Shown piece after piece: positions 8,754 to 16,681 of a stretch of 64,000 bases of DNA. Every line of letters begins with the position of its first letter. Position 1 is the stretch's first letter. Below the pieces are notes generated by a model, which saw only the letters and a program-made list of their open reading frames with translations, searched no databases and was not told the DNA's origin. This DNA is from Micromonospora radicis (lineage in GTDB: Bacteria > Actinomycetota > Actinomycetes > Mycobacteriales > Micromonosporaceae), in the NCBI RefSeq assembly GCF_003583405.1, contig NZ_QXEC01000004.1:62001-126000 (forward strand), read 5' to 3'. Position numbers and translations under genes: made by a program.

Positions 8754-9746
8754 TCAGTGCGTCGCGGGTGTGACGAGGCGGGTGTGCAGGGTCGCGGGGT
8801 CGGTCACCCCGGGCAGGTCGCGGGCGGCCAGCCAGGCCGCGGCGGCGGCGCCGTCGCCGGCTCGGCGGACCGGTACGCCGGGCCAGTGCCGGTGTGCCGC
8901 GGTGCGCACCGTGGCGGCCAGGGGGTTGTCGCCGGTGAGCAGCCCGCCACCGAGGATCAGCGGCCCGGTGTCGCCGGACGGGCGGATCCGGCGGACCGTG
9001 GCGGTCAGCAGCGCGGCGGCCTCGGCGATCAGCGCGGCGCCGCCCGGGTCACCCGCGGCGGCGGCGTCGACCACGGCGGGGGCGAGGTGGGCCAGTCGCA
9101 CCGGCGGGTGCCGGGTGACGGCCTGGACGAGCGTGTCCACCGTGTCCCGGGGGCGGGCGGCCACCTCGGCGGAGCCGGTCAGTTCGGCGAGTACCCGCCG
9201 GCCCAGCCAGCCCGGGTCGTCGCCCCTGTCGAGGGCGGTGAGCAGTCGGCGTACCGCCTGCCGGCCGAGCCAGAAGCCGGATCCGGCGTCGCCGAGCAGC
9301 CAGCCGTGTCCGTCGGCGACCCGGTCCAGCCGCAGGTCACGGACCGTGGCGGCGATGGCGCCGGTGCCGGCGACGAGGATCGTGCCGTTCGGGTCGGCGG
9401 TGCCCGATGCGTATCCGACCAGCGCGTCGCCGTGCACCGCGTACGGGCAGCGCAGTCCGGCGGCGTGCCAGGCCCGGTCGAAGGCGGCCCGGCAGTTCGG
9501 GTCGGCGCGCAGCCGGCCGCCGCCGGCCAGCCCGATGACGCCGGCCCGGACCCGGGCCGGGTCGACGTCGGCCAGGGCCGCCCGCAGGGCGGTCAGGAGT
9601 TGGCTGGCGGCGTGCGCGGCGCCGTGGCTGGTCGGGTTGCCGCCGTCGGCGCGGCCGGTGCCGAGGCGTTCGCCGTCGAGGGTGGCGGCGAGCGCGCGGG
9701 TGGACGTACCGCCGACGTCGAGGCCGACCACGACGGTGCCGGACAC
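8754..9746 (-). CDS. BadF/BadG-type ATPase, probable N-acetylglucosamine kinase
   Basis: A 330-residue kinase of the ASKHA fold. Visible motifs are phosphate-1 (GLDVGGTSTRALAATLDG), a second acidic/Gly segment (GVIGLAGGG), phosphate-2 (LVAGTGAIAATV) and GDAGSGFWLGRQAVRR, typical of the BadF/BadG/BcrA family that includes eukaryotic-type N-acetylglucosamine kinases. The GTG at 9746 is chosen because AGGAGGTGG lies 5-6 nt before it; longer open frame exists upstream but lacks coding character. Its neighbours are an RpiR regulator, a SIS protein and an NgcEFG-like importer, which supports phosphorylation of imported GlcNAc or chitobiose-derived sugar. It lies about 1 kb from these genes on the opposite strand. 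Confidence 0.82.
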   Translation of the reverse strand: MSGTVVVGLDVGGTSTRALAATLDGERLGTGRADGGNPTSHGAAHAASQLLTALRAALADVDPARVRAGVIGLAGGGRLRADPNCRAAFDRAWHAAGLRCPYAVHGDALVGYASGTADPNGTILVAGTGAIAATVRDLRLDRVADGHGWLLGDAGSGFWLGRQAVRRLLTALDRGDDPGWLGRRVLAELTGSAEVAARPRDTVDTLVQAVTRHPPVRLAHLAPAVVDAAAAGDPGGAALIAEAAALLTATVRRIRPSGDTGPLILGGGLLTGDNPLAATVRTAAHRHWPGVPVRRAGDGAAAAAWLAARDLPGVTDPATLHTRLVTPATH

Positions 9747-9787
9747 CCACCCACCTCCTATGTCGCGGTGCGTCACCCGAGCGTAGG

Positions 9788-10036
9788 TCAGCCGAGGCGG
9801 TGTCGCCCCGGGCTGGCGCGCACCCGGTCGGCCACCGGGTCGGCGGGCCGGCCCAGCCCGATCACCAGGGCCGCACCATGGAACGTCTCGCCTTTGATCT
9901 CGCCGCGCTGCCCCGAGACTTCCAGACCGTCCGCGAGATGGCCGGTCCGGTCGACGTCGTCTTCGGCCCGGCTCCCGGCGGCGGTGTCGGCGCCTGGACC
10001 CAGGGCGATCCCGGGCAGCAGCACGATCACCCTCAA
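9788..10036 (-). CDS. Possible small hypothetical gene or remnant (weak)
   Basis: An 82-residue frame starting at TTG. Its codon-position composition (very high G+C at position 3, about half at position 2) resembles real genes here, and the start (LRVIVLLPGIALGPG) is plausible. The same frame continues upstream beyond a single in-frame TGA at 10043-10045 for about 100 codons with weaker codon bias. It may therefore be the 3' part of a decayed gene. No family was recognised and no convincing ribosome site is visible. Opposite-strand frames in this stretch are almost as long, so confidence is low. Confidence 0.22.
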   Translation of the reverse strand: MRVIVLLPGIALGPGADTAAGSRAEDDVDRTGHLADGLEVSGQRGEIKGETFHGAALVIGLGRPADPVADRVRASPGRHRLG

Positions 10037-10418
10037 CCCAGATCATCGCGATGTGCGAAGGAGGGCGCCAGCCGCCTGCTGGGTACCGCCATGTTCGAGA
10101 TCATGAATGCCGCGCAGGCCGGGCGCCGTGCGGAACTCGACAACAGTGTCGGACGCGGCGACTTTGCGGAAGCTGCCGCGAGGCGGGGCAGAGAACCGGC
10201 GGAACACTACGGTTTGGAGGTGGAGCGGATCGAGTTCGACAACGCCATCGCGCACCGCCGGCTCGTCGCCGACCTGCCGGGCCGCCGCACGGGAACGCAC
10301 GTCGATCTGTTCCGGAACACGGTCGTTCACGACCGCGGTGACCGGCAGCGTCACCACACGAGTGCCGGCCTCGGCGGTGCCGCGCGCCGCGGTGGGGGCG
10401 GCGTCGGCTGAGAGCGGC

Positions 10419-10490
10419 GATCGTGCTCGATCCGGGTACGGGTGACCTCGCGGCGGTTCCGATACCGCCCGTCCTGGATCGAGCACGATC
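10419..10490. repeat. Perfect 15-bp inverted repeat with 42-bp spacer
   Basis: GATCGTGCTCGATCC at 10419-10433 is matched exactly by its reverse complement at 10476-10490. It sits in non-coding DNA upstream of the rpiR-ngc operon. The CTCGATCC core recurs in the inverted repeat behind the same operon at 15910-15968. Confidence 0.75.
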
Positions 10491-10678
10491 CTGTCCGGTC
10501 GCTGCCGTGGCCTGGGGTGACGTCGAGATCCAGATCGGGTGCCGTCGAGGCGGGGTCTGGGTCGGGCCGGACGGCGCGGGGCGTCGACACCTCTTGTTGA
10601 TCGACGTTCGTGCTGGTCGGGGCGGGCTTGGCCCGGCGGCGTCCGGATCGATCGAGGAACGTGCCCCAGGTAACAGTT

Positions 10679-10731
10679 TGAAAACTTCACCCACGCTCTT
10701 GACAGGGAGGTGGCTTCAGTAAGAACTTTTA
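10679..10731 (+). promoter_or_regulatory. Candidate promoter with paired RpiR operators
   Basis: Two similar imperfect palindromes, TGAAAACTTCA (10679-10689) and TAAGAACTTTTA (10720-10731), flank a consensus-like -35 TTGACA (10699-10704). Their centres are about 41 bp apart, roughly four helical turns. AACAGT occurs at 10672, 10737 and 10744. This is an AT-rich island in GC-rich DNA directly upstream of the RpiR gene, so autoregulation is likely. A -10 element is not clear. Confidence 0.4.
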
Positions 10732-10768
10732 CCACTAACAGTTAACAGTCTTTTCGGAAAGGCGTCCC

Positions 10769-11731
10769 ATGGTTGATCACGAGGCGGACACCCCCGCGGG
10801 CACCGCGGTGGCCGACGCCGAGGGGGTTGACCGGCGGGGCGCCCTCGGCGTCGTCTCCGACGGTGTGCTGGCCCGGGTCCGGGCCGGCGCCGACGAGCTG
10901 ACCGGCGCGCTACGCCGGGTGGCCGAGCACGTGCTCAGCGACCCGGAGGCGGCGGCGCGGGCCACCATCGTCGAGTTGGCCGAGCGCAGCGGCACGTCAC
11001 CGGCGACGGTCACCCGGTTCTGCCGGGCGATGGGCTTCGACGGCTACGCCGACCTGCGGCTGGGCATCGCGGCCGAGACCGGCCGCGCCCGGTCGGCCGG
11101 GTGGACCGTCGACATCGGACGCGAGATCCAGCCCGGCGACCCGCTGGACCGGGTCCTCGAACAGATCATGGCGGCCGACACCCGGGCCATGCACGACACC
11201 GCCGCGCTGCTCGACCTCGGCGAGGTGGAGCGGGCCGCGAACGCCATCGCCGGTGCCAGCCGGGTCAACATCTTCGGGGCCAGCGGCAGCGCCCTGGTGG
11301 GCGAGGAGATGCAGTTCAGCCTGCACCGCATCGGGGTGGCCGCGTGGGCGTGGAACGACGTGCACTCCGGCCTCGCCTCCGCCGCGCTGCTGCGCCCCGG
11401 TGACGTCGCGCTGGGCATCTCGCACAGCGGGCAGACCCGGGAGGCCATCGAGATGCTCGCCGAGGGCGGCAGCCGGGGGGCGACCACCATCGCGTTGACC
11501 GGGTTCCGCCGCTCGCCGCTGGCCGAGCTGGCCGACATCGTGCTGCTCACCGCCAGCCAGGCCACCAGCTTCCGCCCGGACGCGCTCTCGGCCCGGCACC
11601 CGCAACTGGTCGTGCTCGACCTGCTCTACATCGCGGTCGCCCAACGCACCCACGACCGCGCCCACGCGGCCTTCCGGCGTACCGCCCAGGCCGTCGACGG
11701 GCACAAGGCCGCGAGGGGAGCCAGCGCATGA
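10769..11731 (+). CDS. MurR/RpiR-family transcriptional regulator
   Basis: A 320-residue regulator. After a ~30-residue tail comes the N-terminal RpiR helix-turn-helix domain (about residues 35-110; IVELAERSGTSPATVTRFCR is the recognition region). A C-terminal SIS phosphosugar-binding domain follows (about 145-285; INIFGASGSALVGEEM-like and GISHSGQTREAIEMLAEG motifs). Such regulators sense amino-sugar phosphates. The ATG at 10769 has GGAAAGG upstream. It shares an ATGA overlap with the following SIS protein and probably controls the whole ngc operon through the operators just upstream. Confidence 0.9.
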   Translation: MVDHEADTPAGTAVADAEGVDRRGALGVVSDGVLARVRAGADELTGALRRVAEHVLSDPEAAARATIVELAERSGTSPATVTRFCRAMGFDGYADLRLGIAAETGRARSAGWTVDIGREIQPGDPLDRVLEQIMAADTRAMHDTAALLDLGEVERAANAIAGASRVNIFGASGSALVGEEMQFSLHRIGVAAWAWNDVHSGLASAALLRPGDVALGISHSGQTREAIEMLAEGGSRGATTIALTGFRRSPLAELADIVLLTASQATSFRPDALSARHPQLVVLDLLYIAVAQRTHDRAHAAFRRTAQAVDGHKAARGASA

Positions 11732-12477
11732 TCAGCGCCCAGGGGTACGCCGAGGCCGTCCGGCCGGTGCTCGACCGCATCGTCGAGCAGGGCTCCGGGC
11801 CGCTCGGCCGGGCTGCCGACCTGATCGCCACCAGCCTGCGGGCCGGCGGCGTGCTCCAGGCGTTCGGCGCCGGCCACTCCGAGGCGTTCGCCGCCGACCT
11901 GGTCGCCCGGGCCGGCGGGCTGGTCCCCACCAACCGGCTCACCCTGCACGACCTGGTGCTGCACGGCGACGCCCCGCGCGACGTGCTCGCCGACCCGAAG
12001 CTGGAACGCGATCCGGCCATCGCCCACCAGCTCTACGAGATCGCCGCGCCGCAGCCACGGGACGTGTTCGTGGTGGCGTCCCAGTCCGGCATCAACGGCT
12101 CGGTGGTCGAACTGGCCCTGCTGGCCACCGAGCGCGGTCACCCGCTGATCGCGGTCACCTCGGTCGAGCACACCGGACGGGTCGCCCCGCGCCACCCGTC
12201 CGGCCGGCGGCTCGTCGAACTCGCCGACGTCGTGCTGGACAACGGCGCGCCGTACGGCGACGCACTGCTGCCGCTCGAGGGCGGCGGCGCGGTCTGTGCG
12301 GTCTCCTCGGTCACCTCGGCGCTGCTGGCGCAGCTGCTCACCGCGGAGGTCGTACGACGGTTCCACCAGGTCGGAGAGGTGCCCCCTATCTACCTCTCCG
12401 CCAACGTCCCCGGTGGGGACGCGCACAACCTCGCCCTCGAGTCGCGGTACGCCGGGCGTCTCCGGCGTACCGCCTGA
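11728..12477 (+). CDS. SIS-domain sugar isomerase/etherase-like protein
   Basis: A 249-residue single-SIS-domain protein. Motifs are QAFGAGHSEAFAADLVARAGG and FVVASQSGINGSVVELAL, which bind a phosphosugar, and IAVTSVEHTG. It resembles the UPF0309 group of sugar isomerase-domain proteins, distant relatives of N-acetylmuramic-acid-6-phosphate etherase (MurQ). It is translationally coupled to the RpiR regulator and followed 26 bp later by the importer's binding protein. It probably processes the phosphorylated imported amino sugar; the precise reaction is not known. Confidence 0.8.
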   Translation: MISAQGYAEAVRPVLDRIVEQGSGPLGRAADLIATSLRAGGVLQAFGAGHSEAFAADLVARAGGLVPTNRLTLHDLVLHGDAPRDVLADPKLERDPAIAHQLYEIAAPQPRDVFVVASQSGINGSVVELALLATERGHPLIAVTSVEHTGRVAPRHPSGRRLVELADVVLDNGAPYGDALLPLEGGGAVCAVSSVTSALLAQLLTAEVVRRFHQVGEVPPIYLSANVPGGDAHNLALESRYAGRLRRTA

Positions 12478-12503
12478 CCCGACACCACAAGGAGAGACGA
12501 ACG

Positions 12504-13907
12504 ATGTCCGTTAACCCCGATCTCAACCGCCGGACCCTGCTGCGCCGCGCGGCGGCCGCGGGTCTCCTGGTGACCCCGGCCGCGGGTCTGCTCAGCGCCT
12601 GCGCCGGCAGCACGCCGAGCCCGAGCGACGACAACACCGGTGCGAAGAGCAACGACAACCCCTTCGGCGTGCAGGAGAACAGCGCCGTCAAGGTGGTCAT
12701 CTTCAACGGCGGTCTGGGTGACGCCTGGGCGAAGGAGGACCAGGCGGTCTTCAGCGCCAAGCACGGAAGCGTCACGGTCAACATGAGCTCCACCCAGAAG
12801 ATCAAGACCGAAGAACAGCCCAAGATGGCGACCACCCCCAGCGACCTGATCATGAACTCGGGCGCCGACCTGATGGACCTGAGCACGCTGGTCAACGAGG
12901 GCGCCATCGAGCCGCTGGACGACCTGCTCGCCGCGCCGGCCTGGGACAGCGAGGGCACCGTCGCCGACAGCCTGCTGCCCGGCACCGTCAGCGACGGCAC
13001 CTTCCAGGGCAAGTTCTTCGTGGTGTACGTGGCCTTCACCGTCTGGGGCAACTGGTACAACGGCGCGCTGTTCAGCAAGGAGGGCTGGGAGCCGCCGAAG
13101 AGCTTCGAGGAGTTCTTCGCCCTGGCCCCGAAGATCAAGGCCAAGGGCATCGCGCCGTACGTCTACGACGCGGTGCACGGCTACTACCCGCGCTGGGCGC
13201 TGATGGCCTCGATCTGGAAGTCCGCCGGCAAGCAGGCGGTCGTCGACATCGACAACCTGAAGGAGAACGCCTGGCGGGCCGAGGGCGTGCTGCCCGCCCT
13301 GGAGCAGTGGGAGAAGGTCGTCAAGGACAAGCTGGTGCTGCCCGGCCGGCTCGACCACACCCAGTCGCAGCAGGCCTGGCTGGACGGCAAGGCCGCCTTC
13401 ATCCAGGTCGGCACCTGGCTGAAGAACGAGATGGCGGCGACCATCCCGCCGGGCTTCGAGATGAAGCTCTCCGACTACTGGACCGTCAGCGCCGCCGACA
13501 AGGCGCCCAAGGACGTCTTCGCCGGCGCCGGTGAGGGCTTCGTGGTGCCGAGCAAGGCGCCGAACAAGGCGGCGGCCAAGGAGTTCCTGCGGGCGGTGCT
13601 CTCCAAGGCCGGTTCGGCGAAGTTCGCCGAGCTGACCAAGTCCCTGGCGTCGACCAAGGGCTCCGGCGACAACGTGGACGACCCGGCGCTGGCCACGGCC
13701 AACGAGCTGATGAAGAACGCCGGGCAGGACCTGGTCTCGGTCAAGCTCTGGGACTTCTACGCGGACCTGGACAAGGAGAGCCAGAACCTGTCCCAGGAGC
13801 TGATGGCCGGTCGACTCACCGCCGCGCAGTTCGTGGACAAGATGCAGGCCGCCGCCGACAAGGTCGCCAAGGACTCGTCGATCACCAAGCAGACCCGCAA
13901 CGCGTGA
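12504..13907 (+). CDS. ngcE: N-acetylglucosamine/diacetylchitobiose ABC transporter binding lipoprotein
   Basis: A 467-residue extracellular solute-binding protein (CUT1 family). The N-terminus has a twin-arginine motif (NRRTLLRR) and a lipobox LSAC with Cys33, so it is a Tat-exported lipoprotein. The body (FYNGGL-like FNGGLGDAW, ISTLVNEGAIEPLDDLL, WGNWYNGALFSKEGWEPP) looks like NgcE of Streptomyces, which binds GlcNAc and chitobiose. It is preceded by AAGGAGAGA. The permeases ngcF and ngcG follow; no ATPase is encoded nearby, as usual for carbohydrate importers that share MsiK. Substrate is inferred from similarity and locus. Confidence 0.85.
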   Translation: MSVNPDLNRRTLLRRAAAAGLLVTPAAGLLSACAGSTPSPSDDNTGAKSNDNPFGVQENSAVKVVIFNGGLGDAWAKEDQAVFSAKHGSVTVNMSSTQKIKTEEQPKMATTPSDLIMNSGADLMDLSTLVNEGAIEPLDDLLAAPAWDSEGTVADSLLPGTVSDGTFQGKFFVVYVAFTVWGNWYNGALFSKEGWEPPKSFEEFFALAPKIKAKGIAPYVYDAVHGYYPRWALMASIWKSAGKQAVVDIDNLKENAWRAEGVLPALEQWEKVVKDKLVLPGRLDHTQSQQAWLDGKAAFIQVGTWLKNEMAATIPPGFEMKLSDYWTVSAADKAPKDVFAGAGEGFVVPSKAPNKAAAKEFLRAVLSKAGSAKFAELTKSLASTKGSGDNVDDPALATANELMKNAGQDLVSVKLWDFYADLDKESQNLSQELMAGRLTAAQFVDKMQAAADKVAKDSSITKQTRNA

Positions 13908-13942
13908 CACCCCGGAACTGACCGAACGAGGAAGTGGGAGAA

Positions 13943-14884
13943 ATGCGGCACGGAGTTGCGCGTTTCGTCACGGGTTTCCTGGCGCTGCCGGTCGGGCTGT
14001 ACCTCTTCTACGTGGTGTGGCCCTTCCTGCAGGCGGCCGGCTACTCGTTGACCGACTGGGGAGGCTACTCCGACCGGCAGCAGTTCGTCGGGCTGGAGAA
14101 CTACGTCCGGCTGTTCACCGACGAGCTGATCAGGAAGGCGTTCTGGCACAACGTCTTCTTCCTGGTCACCGTGCCGCTGTTCACCATCGCGCTGGCCTTG
14201 TTCCTCGCGTTCCTGCTGAACGTGGGCGGACGCGAGGACAAGGCCGGCATCCGGGGCGTCTTCGGCTCCGGCCTGTACAAGGTGATCTTCTTCTTCCCGC
14301 AGGTGCTGTCCCTGGTCGTGATCGCGGTGATGTGGCAACAGATCTACCGCGCCGACGGCCAGGGCCTGATCAACGGCGTGCTGATGAAGATCGGTCTGGT
14401 CGACCAGGACGACCCGATCACCTTCATGTACGACCCGGAGCCCTTCCTCGGCGTACCGGCGGTGCTGTGGTGGCTGCTGGTGATCGCGGTGTGGAGCGGC
14501 GCCGGCTTCTACATGGTGCTCTTCTCCGCGGCCATGCAGTCCATCCCGAAGGACATCTACGAGGCGGCCATCCTGGACGGGGCCGGCCGATTCCACACCT
14601 TCTTCCGGATCACCCTGCCGCTGCTGCGCGACACCGTCTCGGTGGCCTGGGTGTACCTGGGCTTCATCGCGCTGGACATGTTCGCGCTGGTCTACATCAT
14701 GACGCCGAGTCAGGGCGGCCCGAACCACGCCAGCGAGATCTTCGCCTCGGTGATCAACTTCAACGCGTTCCAGAAGGGCCAGTTCGGCTACGCCTGCGCG
14801 ATCGCGGTCGCCCTGGCCATCTTCACGATCCTGCTCGCCGCGTTGCAGCTGAGGATCACCCGTCGTGAGCGGATCGAGTACTGA
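13943..14884 (+). CDS. ngcF: Sugar ABC transporter permease, NgcF-like
   Basis: A 313-residue inner-membrane permease with about six transmembrane segments. The cytoplasmic EAA loop that docks the ATPase reads YEAAILDGAGRFHTFFRITL (about residues 207-226). ATG 13943 is preferred over the in-frame GTG at 13934 because GAGGAAG is about 8 nt upstream of it. It lies 35 bp after ngcE and about 13 bp before ngcG, in one operon for uptake of GlcNAc-type sugars. Confidence 0.85.
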   Translation: MRHGVARFVTGFLALPVGLYLFYVVWPFLQAAGYSLTDWGGYSDRQQFVGLENYVRLFTDELIRKAFWHNVFFLVTVPLFTIALALFLAFLLNVGGREDKAGIRGVFGSGLYKVIFFFPQVLSLVVIAVMWQQIYRADGQGLINGVLMKIGLVDQDDPITFMYDPEPFLGVPAVLWWLLVIAVWSGAGFYMVLFSAAMQSIPKDIYEAAILDGAGRFHTFFRITLPLLRDTVSVAWVYLGFIALDMFALVYIMTPSQGGPNHASEIFASVINFNAFQKGQFGYACAIAVALAIFTILLAALQLRITRRERIEY

Positions 14885-14897
14885 GGAGACACCGACG

Positions 14898-15860
14898 ATG
14901 AGCACGGTGACCCACACCCCGGGTGACCAGGCCGGGCCCGACCAGGCCCCGCCGCCGGACCGTACGCCGGGCCGAGGCGCCGCCGTCGGCGGCAGCCGCG
15001 CCGGAGCGCGGATCTTCAACGGCTTCTCCCACCTGTTCCTCGCCGTCTGGGCGGTCATGGTGGTCTACCCGCTGCTGTGGGTGGTGATGTCGGCGCTCAA
15101 GACCGACTCGGAGGTCATTCGCAAGCCGCTGTCGCTCTTCCCCGAGCAACTGCAGTGGGGCAACTTCGCCCGGGCCTGGACCGAGGGCCACATCGGGGAC
15201 TTCTTCCTCAACACCGTCCTGGTGTTGACCGGCAGCGTCTTCCTCACCATGCTGCTCGGCTCGATGGCCGCGTACGTGCTGGCCCGCTACGAGTTCCCCG
15301 GCAACCGGCTGATCTACTACATGTTCCTGTCCGGCCTCACGCTGCCGATCTACCTGGCCGCGGTGCCGCTGTTCAAGGGCGTCTACAACCTCGGCGTGAC
15401 GCTGCCCTTCCTCGGCCCGAACAAGCACCTGATGCTGATCCTGGTCTACGTGGCCTGGTCGCTGGCTTTCACGGTCTTCTTCATGCACTCGTTCTTCCGT
15501 ACGCTGCCCACCGCGATCGCCGAGGCGGCCATGGTCGACGGTGCCTCGCACAGCCGGCTGTTCTTCAGCGTCATGCTGCCGATGGCCAAGCCGGGTCTGA
15601 TCAGCATCGGCATCTTCAACGTCCTGGGCCAGTGGAACCAGTGGTACCTGCCGACCCTGCTGATGCAGTCGGTGGCCGGCGAGCCGAAGAACCAGGTCAT
15701 CTCCCAGGGCCTGATCGAACTCTCGGTCAACCAGGGCTACCGCTCCGACTGGTCGGGCCTGTTCGCCGGGGTGACCATGGCGATGCTGCCGGTGCTCATC
15801 GTCTACATCGTCTTCCAACGCCAGGTCCAGTCCGGCCTGACCGCGGGCGTCAGCAAGTAG
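14898..15860 (+). CDS. ngcG: Sugar ABC transporter permease, NgcG-like
   Basis: A 320-residue permease with six hydrophobic segments and an EAA loop (AEAAMVDGASHSRLFFSVML). The ATG at 14898 has GAGGAG (14883-14888) 9 nt upstream; a GTG farther upstream overlaps ngcF and is less likely. The N-terminal ~35 residues are hydrophilic and Pro/Gly-rich. It is the last gene of the rpiR-SIS-ngcEFG operon and is followed by a large inverted repeat that may end transcription. Confidence 0.85.
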   Translation: MSTVTHTPGDQAGPDQAPPPDRTPGRGAAVGGSRAGARIFNGFSHLFLAVWAVMVVYPLLWVVMSALKTDSEVIRKPLSLFPEQLQWGNFARAWTEGHIGDFFLNTVLVLTGSVFLTMLLGSMAAYVLARYEFPGNRLIYYMFLSGLTLPIYLAAVPLFKGVYNLGVTLPFLGPNKHLMLILVYVAWSLAFTVFFMHSFFRTLPTAIAEAAMVDGASHSRLFFSVMLPMAKPGLISIGIFNVLGQWNQWYLPTLLMQSVAGEPKNQVISQGLIELSVNQGYRSDWSGLFAGVTMAMLPVLIVYIVFQRQVQSGLTAGVSK

Positions 15861-15909
15861 CCGCCCGCCCGGCGCGCCCCGCCGGGGAACCGCCTGCTCG
15901 ATCCGCCTG

Positions 15910-15968
15910 CTCGATTCGGGATCGAGTGCCTTCACCGCTGAGGGGAGGCCACTCGATCCCGGATCGAG
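15910..15968. repeat. Inverted repeat, 19-bp arms (18/19), after ngcG
   Basis: The arms at 15910-15928 (CTCGATTCGGGATCGAGTG) and 15950-15968 are complementary at 18 of 19 positions around a 21-bp loop. It could act as a terminator for the ngc operon, although no T-run follows. Each arm is itself internally palindromic (CTCGATYCGGGATCGAG), as in dispersed palindromic repeats. Confidence 0.7.
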
Positions 15969-16070
15969 CGTGATCATGAGTGGTCGGCGACGGATCCTCA
16001 CCCGGCGCAGGCTTGACCTCGATCCGGGTTCAGGTTGCACGATGCCGGTCGACCCAGCAGAGGAGCTGTC

Positions 16071-16472
16071 GTGATCGACCCGTCCGCGAGCATCCGGATC
16101 GCCCGACCCTCGAACGACCTCGCCGCAGCCGAGCGCTTCTACCGCGACGGGCTTGGCCTGCGCGTGCTGTACCGGGCTCGGGGCGGTCCCGGTGAGCACG
16201 ATCTGATCATGCTGGGCTGGTCGGCGGCCGGCTGGCATCTGGAACTGGTCGGCGGCCCACACCTCGCGGCTCGGCCCACACCGACCGCCGAGGACCTTCT
16301 CGTGATCTACCTCGGTGAGCCGCCGGACGGGGCGCTACTGTCCCGCCTGACCTCGGCCGGTGGCCGGCGGATCCCGCAGAACGCCTACTGGGACCGTTGG
16401 GGGGTCACTGTCGCGGACCCGGACGGCTACCGTCTGGTGCTCTCCCGACGGACCTGGTCGAACGCCGCCTAG
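16071..16472 (+). CDS. VOC-family (glyoxalase/bleomycin-resistance-like) protein
   Basis: A 133-residue protein with the glyoxalase/VOC fold in two beta-alpha-beta modules: SIRIARPSNDLAAAERFYRDGLG at the start and WDRWGVTVADPDGYRLVLS at the end, where the Glu/Asp-containing last strand is usually metal-binding. GTG 16071 is chosen for AGGAG 5 nt upstream. It stands alone after the ngc operon. Members range from lyases to dioxygenases and antibiotic-binding proteins, so function cannot be assigned. Confidence 0.8.
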   Translation: MIDPSASIRIARPSNDLAAAERFYRDGLGLRVLYRARGGPGEHDLIMLGWSAAGWHLELVGGPHLAARPTPTAEDLLVIYLGEPPDGALLSRLTSAGGRRIPQNAYWDRWGVTVADPDGYRLVLSRRTWSNAA

Positions 16473-16500
16473 CGGTCGGTCCGCGCCGGATCCCGCGGCC

Positions 16501-16608
16501 GGTCGGCGTCGGGAGGCCGGTCGGCGTCCGGAGCTCGGTCGGCGTCGGGAGCTCGGTCGGCGTCGGGAGCTCGGTCGGCGTCCGGAGCTCGGTCGGCGTC
16601 CGGAGGCC
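16501..16608. repeat. Six tandem 18-bp repeats between two genes
   Basis: Six consecutive units of GGTCGGCGTCSGGAGSYC (18 bp each) fill 16501-16608 without interruption. Two unit types differ only at positions 11 and 16-17. They lie between the VOC gene stop and the chosen start of the polymerase gene. The unit is a multiple of three and open in the polymerase frame (VGVRSS-type), so an N-terminally extended protein is formally possible but unlikely. Confidence 0.85.
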
Positions 16609-16681
16609 GACCGGGGCCGGGTCGACGGACGGTGTGCCCTGGTCGAGGAGGCTGTCGTACCGGGGCGGCAGAATCGTCTTC

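Larger units (their letters stand above)
10037..10768. other. Mostly non-coding region before the amino-sugar operon
   Basis: Several mutually overlapping open frames exist on both strands, but none has a good start plus a recognisable product. The region holds an inverted repeat at 10419-10490 and, from 10670 on, an AT-rich regulatory zone before the RpiR gene. Confidence 0.5.

Noticed and set aside
10419..10490. DasR-type operator controlling GlcNAc genes
   Set aside because: The sequence does not resemble the DasR consensus (ACTGGTCTAGACCAGT-like).
13757..16262. Long minus-strand frames opposite ngcE-ngcG
   Set aside because: The translations are low-complexity (Asp/His/Gln-rich), while the plus strand encodes clear transporter proteins with ribosome sites.
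16501..16608. 18-bp repeats as a CRISPR or origin iteron array
   Set aside because: There are no spacers between units, and no replication gene or AT-rich unwinding element is nearby.
16397..16681. N-terminal extension of the PolA-like protein through the 18-bp repeats
   Set aside because: It would overlap the VOC gene and add a VGVRSS repeat tail unlike homologues. The normal N-terminus begins at 16682.
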